This document shows positions 36,950-48,220 of a stretch of DNA of 64,000 bases, one piece after another. The stretch covers positions 8,308,001 to 8,372,000 of the forward strand of contig NC_059549.1 in assembly GCF_905220415.1 (NCBI RefSeq), in the 5' to 3' direction. Position numbers and translations under genes: made by a program. The notes beneath the pieces are model-generated. The model was given only the letters and a program-made list of their open reading frames with translations. It ran no database searches and had not been told where the DNA came from. The number at the start of each line of letters is the position of its first letter. Within the stretch, counting starts at the first letter, position 1. The DNA is from Colias croceus. Lineage: Eukaryota; Arthropoda; Insecta; Lepidoptera; Pieridae.

Positions 36950-38740
36950 GTGAGTTATTTTTATTTTTATAACGTAGATATAGATAGATATTTATAGAAA
37001 CATTAAAATAAAATTGTAAATATTTTAACACTTTTTGATGGAATTTATTAAAAGTGGTGAGTGAATGTACATTTGCTTTTACTCAGGATAAATAAAAACA
37101 TAAAATTTTACACAGCACAGCAAGTTAAAAAGCGTATGCCGCAAACGCCGGTTAAAGTAACTTACAAACTCGTGTAGTTATTTGAGTGAAAAACATTTCG
37201 CGTGCAAGCTTTACCGGCTTTGACACAAAGTACACTGATCTATTACTATGAATATAACAGCGCTCGTACATTTATCCTTTAGGATAACAAGCAATGTAAG
37301 CTAAAAGCAGTTAGGTAAAATATTCGATTAAATTGGGTTCAGCGTGTTCTTCTTTGCAAGTTAAACACGAGATTCAAACTATTCTGTCGACGCTTGAGTT
37401 TAAAATTATAATGAAAAGCTTTCGTTTTACGCTAGCTTATAAATATGAATCACTTTGCAAATATTGATTCAACATGAGTTTTTACCATCTACCGTCTAAT
37501 AAATGTACGTTGGTGGTAAATTTAAAAGGACATAATAAAAGATATATGTAATACAAAATGAATCTTTGAGCGACATATTATAAAAAACTTTAAAAAAAAT
37601 TGTAAAGTAATAAATACATTTTGATATGGCAATTTTAATTGAATTAATTAATGTGTGTATTCAACTGTAATGAAACATATTTTTAAGTTTTATATATTTT
37701 AGTATTAGGATGTTAATAATTATTGTAAAGTACAATTTATGTTCAGGTTCCCGGCGCTTACATAAATAATAATAACATCAACAATTTGCAAGCACCAGTT
37801 TACAATTTCAAAGGTTGGATAAAATTACAACTCCCTTTAGCGGAAAAAGACAGGTCTTAGGTATATTTAATTTAATTGCCTTTTTCATAAAAAAAAATAC
37901 AATATAAAACATAGTATATTTAATTCGTTTATTCGGTACCTGTACTCTAAAAGTTGTTTCGATGACAAGAACAAAGTGTTTTTTATTTTCTACAAGGAAT
38001 TATAAAATTTTAGGTACCAAATATGTGTAATATTATCGTATAAAGAAAGTACAATATCAATAAAATAAATTATTATTGATGAATTTAAATTTATACCTAT
38101 AAATTTCAGTGATATTTTCAATATTGCATAAGTGTAATAAAGGATATAAAATATTATTTACCTCTATATTTGATTTGCCTCTTTATAATTTAAATTATTT
38201 ATGATTTATAATTTATGGATTTTAAGTTTGTTAAATATTCATGGTGTATGTATTTTAATACTTACATTATTTCACCAATGATACAGTACTGTTAAAAATC
38301 AACCAATAGATATAACTTATTGAGCCATTGGTTTGTAAAGCTCTACAATTTTTCCGTAGAGCTTATAAAATGAACTAAGATTAAATCTGCATTCTGATGT
38401 AAAGAATCAAAATATAATATTCTAGTATTAATATTCTACATTTGTTCAAGAAAACTTAGAAACTGTACGTTGTTTCGTTTAGCTCTGTGTTGATTTAATA
38501 CAAATGAATTTTATATAGGGCCATGATATTTGTATTAAGGAGTGAGTTTGTTTGTGTGTGTGTAATGATAGTAAATTTTGGAACGTCTCAATTCTTCTTT
38601 CTTTCTATATTAGTGTGATATGATCAAGACATAATATAAATATCTTAAAGAAACTAATCTTCTGCCTGAAAGTGCCGACTTAGCCAGCTTAATATAAAAT
38701 CGTAATATTTATTTTTGATGATGTATATTTTTATTTACGT
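36950..38740. other. Non-coding, nothing recognised
   Basis: AT-rich, possibly the start of a long first intron if the exon at 36637-36949 is real. Confidence 0.35.
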
Positions 38741-38918
38741 AATCCAATGTTTGATGTTTAAACATCAAATATGGATTTTCCTTATTAATAGTTGATATCT
38801 ATTTGACTCTTCCCGGTAACCATCTTAAAATGTTTGATACCGTATTTCGATTGAAGGCTTATTAAGCCTTCAATCGAAATATAAGTAAGGTAGGTAAGTT
38901 TATTAAACTTACCTACCT
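38741..38918. repeat. Three hairpins, two of them back to back with 1-nt spacers
   Basis: 38741-38777 is a zero-spacer palindrome centred on tttaaa, with one bulge. 38843-38861 and 38863-38881 are perfect 19-bp arms around a single T. 38888-38902 and 38904-38918 are perfect 15-bp arms (aggtaggtaagttta), also around a single T. The three arm sequences are unrelated. Confidence 0.93.
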
Positions 38919-40312
38919 ATAATAAATATATGAAAATGTTTATCTTTCTTGTTATTAATTTTTACAAGATAAAAACTAGAAACAAACCTCGTAATAAGTA
39001 ATATACATGCAGTTATGTCGTCTATTCTATTACTAGATGTACTCGAGTCAACGACATGTAAATAGTGGTAAGGTCACTTTGTATGTCACGTTCTTACTGC
39101 CGTGTGAAAATATCTGCTATCTTTAATCATTATGTAAACAACTTTTTTCTAAAGATGGCAATAAGAAATGAAACAGGCTTGAGGATATTTACGGCGTTGC
39201 ATTAAATATATGTGATTAATTAGTGTGAAGTCCTATCAATTTTACTTTTAAATAAATTGCACTTTAGACGCATTTAGCTGGTTGGTTTAACTAATGGTTT
39301 TTTTTATTCTCGTATGTTGTACGATATAGGCTATAGGATATAGGTGAACACCTTGTCTATTGTTTTATAAACTTCATTTAAGTTGATAATTAGAATATTA
39401 TAGTAGAACAATTATTATTATACATGTTACAACAATAATTATTATCCCGTCTAATAGTTCTAATTATGTATATGTATACAATTTGGAATAGTTACTCGAT
39501 ACATAAATTATTTTAATCACTTTTCGGTACACTTAAACTTTAAACGATAGTTTGGAAGTGTAATACCGTAATATTGGAGACTAATTTGTTATTCAAAATG
39601 GTTTATATTTAAGAAATAACGGTCGTGAATATTCTCTTCTGTGCTCATTTGTATACTTAGGGAAACAAATTTTTTAATAAAACTTTTTATTTGTGACAAT
39701 GTAACCAGTTCTTTGTAGTTTTGTACCGTGGCCGTTGTTGGTGTATGTGAGACATGATGCACTTCATGTCTGTTCCACTGATTGATGTACTACTTATACC
39801 GTCAACTAGATGATCAAAATTCGTTAAACGTGAACAAGTTCCTTAATAATTGTAAGTCTTCAATGGTAATGGAACCTGGGATTCCTCCCTTCTACGCTTT
39901 CGCGTTAATACTAGTAACTCACTTCTCTAAAATTATAAAATAAAGTAAAATTGCCTCACCAGTAAAATTGCCTTTAAGCTAAATTTAGTTTGCAGTAGAC
40001 GAGTCTTTAAAAATTGATAACTCGAGGATCGGTATAATAGACACTTGAATGTTAAGTGCATTCAATAAAAGCTTGTGAAATATGCAATTGAATAAAAGTT
40101 TATTTATAAACCAGCTATAAGTTCTCTTCCCTATTTAATAAGCTTTATTTTCGCTATAAACTCAACCTATCTCAAAAGCTAGATCCACGTGGATATCATA
40201 ATTCATGCAATTCTCTAATTGAGTTCTGTTGTACGAATAAACAGCAAGACAGGCAGATGGCAAAGTTTGATTTTATTAATTTGGATTATACGCACGACAG
40301 ACCAACAGATAA
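38919..40312. other. Non-coding, nothing recognised
   Basis: AT-rich with no coding frame or repeat border that I can support. Confidence 0.4.
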
Positions 40313-40374
40313 AATGCTAATCCGAAATACTACGATTAAGTACCAACTTAATCGTAGTATTTCGGATTAGCATT
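40313..40374. repeat. Perfect hairpin: 29-bp arms, 4-bp spacer
   Basis: Arms 40313-40341 and 40346-40374 surround acca. A direct repeat of ttcggattag follows at once (40375 on). Confidence 0.95.
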
Positions 40375-40424
40375 TCGGATTAGTTTAGTACCAAATTGTT
40401 CCGTTTTTCATCATCATCTTTCTG

Positions 40425-40710
40425 CCACGAACTGTAAAGCTTTGGAACGACCTTCCACCAACGGTATTCCCGAACTCTTATAACATGGAATCCTTTAAAA
40501 AGTATACCTTTATTTATTGGGTCCATGCCTTTAAGTATCTAAAAAACCGGCAGCAAGCCAAGCCTAATTAATTCCTACGATATCCCTCTCTTTCCTTTTT
40601 ATGGACAGAAACACATCCATTTCCCAGTGGAGTGGATGTTTATGGACGGCGTGTATCGCTTAACACCAGGCGACACGTCTGCTCGTTTGCTATCTGATAA
40701 CATAAAAAAA
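40425..40710 (+). mobile_element. 5'-truncated LINE tail
   Basis: It encodes VKLWNDLPPTVFPNSYNMES followed by a decayed frame, which resembles the C-terminal WN-LPP-VFP motif of the minus-strand LINE at 26672. The 3' UTR has the ggcgacacgtctgctcgttt motif of lepidopteran LINE ends and an A run at about 40703-40711. Confidence 0.7.
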
Positions 40711-41571
40711 AATCACCGTCTGAGGCTGGTTTAGAACCACAAGTGAACCTTGGCCTGATTCAGCTTTTTCTTCCTGCTCTCTAGGTCCCTTTCAGTTTCT
40801 ATCGCCACTATAACCCAAGTGGTTACCATTGCGTATGAAATGATATGAGCAATAAAATAGACAATTATTTGAATACAATGCAATATGTACGTACAAGATT
40901 CAGTGTAGGCTTGCTGCATTGCAGGTTATAAAAATTAGGTCAGTCCTCGCCCGTATTTGTCAAGTTTCCAATAAGTTTGCTGAGCGTGATTTATAAGCTC
41001 CTCTGGGTTTAATTAACGTCTTACTATCTTGTTATATTCATTGTACGACATAGCCCCAGGACCTTATAATAGTGATTATGTGTATTAAACTTCTGCGGTG
41101 GATGTGATTCTGATTAAGGTGTGTTGATTTTAATTATACAATAGACCCGAAAATCGCACGAATTTAAGCTATTAAAATATTTCGAATATGTTAACGACAA
41201 TGTTGTTTGATTTTTAAAGTTACACGTAGTTATTATTACTTTAGAAATGTAAAGTAATTTTATTCGAATGTTAAAATATGAACCATGATTCATATCCTAA
41301 TTTTTTTTTAATTTCCTCTGTTTAATAATTTGTCGACGTATTGCTTGAAGTGTACCTCATGAGAATCGTATACGAGTGCATACATGCTCTGAGAAACAAA
41401 ATTAATGTACTGTTTTACTTTAACAAGAAAGACTGGAGTAGTGCAACTAATTACGAGACTCATTACGTGAAAGATACGAGTGCATGCTGTGTATTGCCGT
41501 GCGTCTGTTTTTCTTTACTTAAATATTGTGTCAAGATGTATTATACAATTACACAAATATAACTTGTTTTG
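40711..41571. other. Non-coding, nothing recognised
   Basis: Short frames only. Confidence 0.4.
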
Positions 41572-41647
41572 AAAAAGCCATGAATAACTCTCTATACCAC
41601 AATTTCAATACAAATTGTGGTATAGAGAGTATTATTCATGGCTTTTT
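41572..41647. repeat. Hairpin: 34/36-bp arms, 6-bp spacer
   Basis: 41572-41605 pairs with 41612-41647 around caatac, interrupted only by a 2-base bulge (gagagtattattc against gagagttattc). Confidence 0.93.
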
Positions 41648-42077
41648 ATTCGCGATGGTGAATTATTTAGATAACTTGCTATAAATAGAAATAATAAATG
41701 TAAATACTATTCAAGTCATTAGGTTCTTTTACTTTTGAATGAAATTGTTTACTAATACAAGCTTACAGAAACATGTTTTAAAGACTACTAACTACAATTA
41801 AATGTAATCTTTTCTTTGTATTCAATATCTTAATGTAACTTTTGTACAATTTTTTTCCTTTGCGTAACAGATCTTAGTTGTCCATTAATGTACTCAAAAA
41901 ATTCAATAAAGTATATTTTATTTATTTTTATTTTATTTAAATGTCCCAATGGCTCTTGTAAATCAGTTGATAATCTACATGGACAATATTTTCCTATTAG
42001 GCAAAACGAAAAGACGATCTGACGTCATCTTCCGTTAGACCGTATCGATATGCTTTTATGCGTGTAAAACATCAAAC
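41648..42077. other. Non-coding, nothing recognised
   Basis: AT-rich spacer. Confidence 0.4.
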
Positions 42078-42080
42078 TTA

Positions 42081-42267
42081 GTGCCCTTACGCACTAGCGG
42101 TTAACCGCGGGGGCGGCTAACCGCGCGGTTAGCCGCTTTCCCATTTTAATATGCAACCGCTTTTATAATTAGTGCGTACAATCATAAGCGGTTGCATATT
42201 AAAATAAGAAAGCGGATAACCGCGCGGTTAGCCGCCCCCGCGGTTAACCGCTAGTGCGTAAGGGCAC
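42081..42267. mobile_element. PIF/Harbinger-like MITE, almost entirely palindromic
   Basis: The ends are gtgcccttacgcactagcgg and its complement, with TTA at 42078-42080 and 42268-42270. GC-rich arms of about 80 bp (gcggttaaccgcgggggcgg; atgcaaccgctt) leave a loop of only about 20 bases. The 3-bp TTA duplication points to PIF/Harbinger. Non-coding. Confidence 0.88.
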
Positions 42268-42270
42268 TTA

Positions 42271-44415
42271 GACCTAGAGGTACGTACTTGATACAGCTTC
42301 AAAAAAATATTATCTCATAATTTTCGTTCAATAATGTACATTTATTTTATGCAAGAGCAGGCATTTCATTTTAAACTTACATATGAAAAACAAAACTCTG
42401 TTTAGAATGATGTAACAAATTTGCTTCATTGGAATAAATATAAAAAAGCTTGTTAGCACGGCTGATTGAAGTGGTCCGAAACAATTATACCTTCATGGTG
42501 CACTGGCTTATTCAATATTCTGCAGCTCTATTTTATCAACACTATTATTACGTATTGTTTGTTGCTACATTTTTTCGCTTTTTGAAAATGCATTAATAAC
42601 CGAGTGGGGATTAACGAACAAAAAGTGTTCACGCATAAACAATGAACCATATTTTAAAATACCGTAAAATATTGAGAAGAATATTAAAAAGTGAGCTCAT
42701 CTGCTGCAATTATCATGGGATTGTTTGTTTCCCATCCCGAGTTCGACTTGTTTTAGAATTATCGTAAAAATGCATCGTACATCAGGCGGAACAAAAAACG
42801 CTGTGGTCGAGATATAATGGAAACACGTAGCGACCAGTAATGACTTCGTAGAGCAAAAACGAGCCAGAACATGTTTACGACGGGCTGGGCTTGTGGTCGT
42901 GCAGATAAATTTTAATACCGCAAAAGTTACTCTTGATGGTTATACTTTTGGGCGTTATTTTATGAACGTGTTTTAATAGAGCCGCGTGTTTGTTAGCCAA
43001 ATGCACTTTTCATGTAAACACATTTTTCCTAGGAGTATTTTTAGTTTGTATCTTGTCTCTCTGAAAGGATGATAGATGAGTATGAGGAATGCGATATAGA
43101 AACACCAACGAATGATATCTGCAGCGTTGCAAACAATATAAACAACATTTTTATCTTATAAAAGTTTCAGTGTTTTTATCATTTTTAGAGATAGATGACC
43201 TTGTTTCCACATCTTTTGTCTACTCATAAGATAATAACTAAGGCCTACTACAATTACGGCTTCTACACTTATTTCTAGAGATGAATCTTTTGTGTCGAAA
43301 CAATTGCGCCCAAATTACACCACTTATTACCTATTCATAAAGGCATTTGATTTATAACATCAATCTAACGCAAATCTTGGCCAAAGTAGATATGATAATG
43401 AATGATGATTATTATTAGTGTATTTTGTAATGATAATTTGACAGCTCTCAATAATTAGTTTCTTTTTATTATTGCAAGACTTTTTGAGTAATGTTAATAC
43501 TATTATTATCCTATAGGTAGTTCATATTACAACACTAACTTGACTCTACGTAGTCCGGATATGTTTTTTATATCTTATCTTTAATAAATGTTCCTTGAAA
43601 AATTACATTAAATTATATTGATACAATTAGTTAAGTAAGTAATAAGTGACAATAATAGACAAATAATAGAATAATAACTTACTTTGAATTAAAAGTTAAA
43701 ACACAGTATAATAAATTACTAATTTGGAAAGTGCTTACTTTAAAACATGTTATTATACCGTAAAGTACAAAATAAACGTATCGCTGCCATTTCAATTCGG
43801 TAAAGCTACCTAAATTGCTCAGTGAGTGTGGGAACTCTACAACTACTTGGTAATTACAGTTATTTCACTGAGAAACTATAGATTTAATTAATTGAGCCAT
43901 TTCACACCAATCTTTATGAATACACGACAGTAAGTGCTTAATTAACGGACTTTTTTGTGTTATGAGAATATAAAGTTGATAGTTCAGAGACAAAGATTTA
44001 CTGTTTATTTTCTTGAATATTTAAAAATCAAAATTAAGTGAGTGCAGTCAATTATAGTTCATACATGAATACGTTATTTACGCATATTTAAGTTAAACAG
44101 TAATATGAAGTCTCATTTTTCATATACAATTATAAATATTACTTGCAATGTGCAAGTATACTATGTATATAATATACTGATGTTATGTTTTAGCATATCC
44201 AATCTGTGTAATATCAGACGTGTTCCAGTATTGGTTTACCAGAGCTTTCTACGTGTTTGCTATATTCATAGATTAAAAGCCTTCAACCACGTTAGTTTGT
44301 TTTGATTTTAAACGTATCTACCGCTTTGTGTTCAGTATTAGTTGTTGAAATTCTTTCTTGCTTTGTAAATAGAGCGCTTTTAAATCATCTGTCTGATACT
44401 CGTATATATTATGTA
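42271..44415. other. Non-coding, nothing recognised
   Basis: AT-rich with no coding frame. Confidence 0.4.
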
Positions 44416-44662
44416 CTAGCTTTCCACCCGCAGCTTCGCCCGCGCAGTCAAAGAAAAACCCGAATAGTTCCCGTTCCCGTGGAATTTCCTGTATAGAAAC
44501 CTATCCTATTTCCCGGGGTAAAAAGTAGCCTATGTCCTTTCTCGGGTATTAAAATATATCCATACCAAATTTCATGAAAATTGGTTCAGTAGTTTTGGCG
44601 TGATTGAGTAACAGACAGACAGACAGACAGAGTTACTTTCGCATTTATAATATTAGTATGGA
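44416..44662 (-). mobile_element. Helitron-like element, cgcaaag/gcgaagctgcgg family
   Basis: On + it begins ctagctttccacccgcagct and ends cgcatttataatattagtat then gga, so it reads TCC...CTAG on minus. An internal gaca microsatellite lies at about 44612-44632. Its interior differs from that of the neighbour that starts at 44663. Confidence 0.8.
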
Positions 44663-44861
44663 TTAGCTGTGCCCCGCGGTTTTACCCGCATTGCTCTGCT
44701 CCTGTTGGTCTTAGCATGATGATATATAGCCTATAGCCTTCCTTGGTAAATGGACCATCTAACACCGAAATATTTTTTTAAATCGGATCAGAAGGTAGTT
44801 CCTGAGATTAGCGCGTTAAAACTAAGAAACAAACTCTTCAGCTTTATAATATTAGTATAGA
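44663..44861 (-). mobile_element. Helitron-like (Lep1-type) element, tandem to the previous one
   Basis: On + it runs from ttagctgtgccccgcggttt to tttataatattagtatag then a. The CTRR end is CTAA. It directly abuts the 44416-44662 element in the same orientation. Confidence 0.8.
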
Positions 44862-47669
44862 TTAAGAACTGTTATATGTTTAATAGTGGCAATCTCATTA
44901 CTAAAGTTTATTTTAAAGGAATAGAAATCATAGGGAATCCACCTGCGTAAGTAAGTAATTGAATTGAGACCATGCACTTTTGAAAAGTTATAGATCACGG
45001 TTCTACGTATTAACCTTTATACATATTAATCTTATATAATATTCACAACAAGTCAAAATGTTGTGTATTGTAATTTATCTCGGAGTTTACGAATATAAGT
45101 TGTACGATGAGAGGAAACATCTCGATTTTTCCTTTGTAGCGAACTTCGTGTCAAAGAATTGTTGCCAAGAAAATATTCATGAGATGGACGAATGGAGATT
45201 CCGTGGTCCCATTTCGAAAAGTGTAAATAGTTCTACGTCGATTTGAATATGATTATTATATTTTTATTCAGGATTTCTTCTTGAAATAAACGTTGAGTAC
45301 GCTTTAGGAGCTATTATGTATTTGAATAGTTTTTAGGTTAGCAAATTACATTTGTAATTCATTTTTTACGCTATATTTTTTGTCATAATTTACTAACAAG
45401 ATGCACCTCTTCTATGTTTCCCATTTTTATGGTGTCATTACGTAGCCTATTGATATTTTCTGAGAAAAGTTTTCTCCTAAACTTCGCAAGAAAAAAAGGA
45501 AGAGCACTCCAATTTTTACTTTTTCTTCGTCTCTAGTGAATTCGTAATTTATAAAAAGTTTCTTTTCCGATCTTGATTTCAAATAACATGGTTTGTATAC
45601 CAATAATTTAACCTAATATAGGTATATAACTGCTACACTCATTGAGTTGGTAATTTAAAACTTAAAACATTCATTATTACATTAGGTACCTAAACTATAC
45701 AACAATAGTTGTAGAAAGTCAAAAAGTTATACGGGAAAACTAACGTACCCTGGGACAAAAGTTAGAATCGTTAACCCAATTGTCATATAAATTAACGCTA
45801 CTGACTTTACAAATAAATATCTTAAATAAAGCTCGAATCACAAAGTATACCAAATCTCCAATCAAAAGCATTCCCTTAATATAATTCCTCACAAACAACA
45901 AAGTTAAGGTTTCCTTTCAAGTTACCGTTAACTGGGAGGGCTGCTGGAATACCAACGCTAGTAAACTTATTAAAGAAGGAACGAATTATACCAGTTAGAT
46001 AATAGATATTACAAGGAGTGGAAGTGGGAATGAAGCGGTTGTATATTAAACGTTACTTTAATCAAACTTGGTTTTAGTCGTCTCAATAAATAGGTCATCT
46101 TGCTCAATATAGAGTTCGGTATTAAGTGGATATGATTAAGATATTTTTTTTCTGTTGATAGTTAAAAAAGAAATTTGTGTGTAGGATTAGTATTATTCTT
46201 ATGGCATAGTATTGATTTAAAAATTGTATAACATTTTCTTGTTTTAGTGTGTTTTTTTTAGTTCTTTATGATTACTTATTGGTTGACGTTACTGATAAAA
46301 TTTTTTTAAACAATTGAAAATCAATTTAACAGTAAAGCTTCTTCTATACTTTAATATTATTTGTAGAGATTGAAAATATTAAAGTATATTGTGAAATATA
46401 AATAGCATGAGCTGTAATAATGTATTTCAGGAAACTAATGGAATCTAGTCAAATGTAGCTGGGATATTTTAAGTCAGGTCCCGATTTCACACTCCATTTC
46501 CACTATACCTAGTCGTACTGATTTTGACTATACAGAAAAGCAGACTGGCTCATAGTAAATAACAAGGTTATTAATATTAGTAACTATTATTTATGTTTTA
46601 TCCTCGAGTTATTCCTAAATCTCTCTAGACATAGATATAGGAAGATAATCGCTTTATAAATGGGTGTTTAAATTAGTGATCTTAGTTATTGAGAATACTT
46701 GTATTACACTAGTTTGTAAACTAGTTGTAACATCAACGTAAACAATCTTACAATAACATAAAATAAATAACTCGAACGTGATCCCAAAAACAACATTGGG
46801 TCAATCTCTATCCTAATATTGGATTCGTTTCTATGACAAAATATAAACACAGTATAGCGAAAAAAAGTCTTATATAAATGTTAAAAAAACAGAGTGTATG
46901 TATTTTTAATGTATATATTTATAGAGCCCAGAAAAATATTGTATAAATTTGATTGCAAAACCAGAGCCCTGATGGTGTTGCCAGATGAATAATTCAAGAT
47001 TTGCACTCCACTGTATTTCAATTCACCGTATGATGATGTGAAAATTTCGCCCGCTCCATGTACCCATTTGTTTGTTGACCACAACGGTTAATCCGTTGAG
47101 AGAATTTGAGATTAGCTTAAATTACAATTGTTGGGTATATTTTATGAGGAGGTCTGCTAAAATACTCATTTATCATAATTTTATAAGTGTTCGTCTTCGT
47201 CCTACATATTAAAGTGAAAATAGCATTTACTATGAGGTTCATATATATACGTAAATTTACTATGAGGTTAATATATACAAATGTATATGACATTTATAAT
47301 ATATATTTTTGTATTATTTGCTATTTACAAAATAAATTTTGCGTGTCTCACTGAAGTCAATTTAGCTGTAAAAGTGGCTTGTACATAAGTATATATGAAA
47401 ACTTATGTACTAGGTAAGTTGTCTTGAACTTGCTCATGAAAGAAAGTACTGAAGTTGTGATGTGATTAGGAAGCACTAACGAAGGCAGCAGGACTTTTAA
47501 TGACATTTCCTCTTGAACACTGCCAACTATCAACCTCAACTCTTTGTTCGCAATTGGCAGAAAAAAGTCCAGTAAAATTTATGGAATCCAAATTAAAATA
47601 CATGCTGTGAATAACGCCAAATAAAACTGCTGAAGTGACCTGTCATATAAATGCAATAACCCGTAATTA
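44862..47669. other. Non-coding, nothing recognised
   Basis: No convincing coding frame. A 67-codon minus frame near 47084-46881 lacks family resemblance. A partial tandem repeat, tttactatgaggtt, occurs at 47228-47275. Confidence 0.35.
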
Positions 47670-47672
47670 TAA

Positions 47673-48217
47673 TGCCTCCTCTTCACGATCGGCCATGATG
47701 GGCGATTACACGCGAGCACGATCGTGTAGAGGGGCTACTCGCCTGTAGTCGCCCATCATCGTTGTTGATCGTCGTCGTGATCGTGGTGAATGGTAACTTT
47801 GCGGTTTTTCGGGCACACATCAAAGGGAATCGCTTGTAATTGCGAGCGTGTGCCCACACGATCGCCGATCATTCATTTACCAGAGGACAGCGAGCCGTGC
47901 GGACATCGCGTCGTTTTTAAGTTTTTAAATTATAGTGAGTGCGATTGCGAAACAATGACTAGTGGGTGGTCAAATACACCTATTAAGTTGTATATGTATA
48001 TTTACTTTAGGAATATTTACATTGATAAAATGATTGTATACGGAAATTAAATTAATGGTAACTGCAGCTATAACCTCCACGTCCATCTTGAATGCGTGCC
48101 GCTTAATTAATGATCACCGACGATCGTGTGGATGCTTGCACGATGATGGTGGCGATTACCTTGCCGATTATAGACAATCAACGAGTGTCGATCATGGCCG
48201 ATTGTGAAGAGGAGCCA
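47673..48217. mobile_element. PIF/Harbinger-like deletion derivative
   Basis: The inverted ends are tgcctcctcttcacgatcgg and ccgattgtgaagaggagcca, with TAA at 47670-47672 and 48218-48220. The GC-richer interior has many gatcgtg and cgatgatgg sub-repeats. An ATG at about 47955 opens MTSGWSNTPIKLYMYI, faintly like the start of a MADF-type DNA-binding protein that accompanies PIF/Harbinger transposases, after which the frame is lost. Confidence 0.8.
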
Positions 48218-48220
48218 TAA

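Noticed and set aside
44416..44861. SINE interpretation of the gcgaagctgcgggtgg repeats
   Set aside because: TC and CTAG/CTAA ends with A/T flanks and no A-rich tail or tRNA-like box fit Helitrons better.
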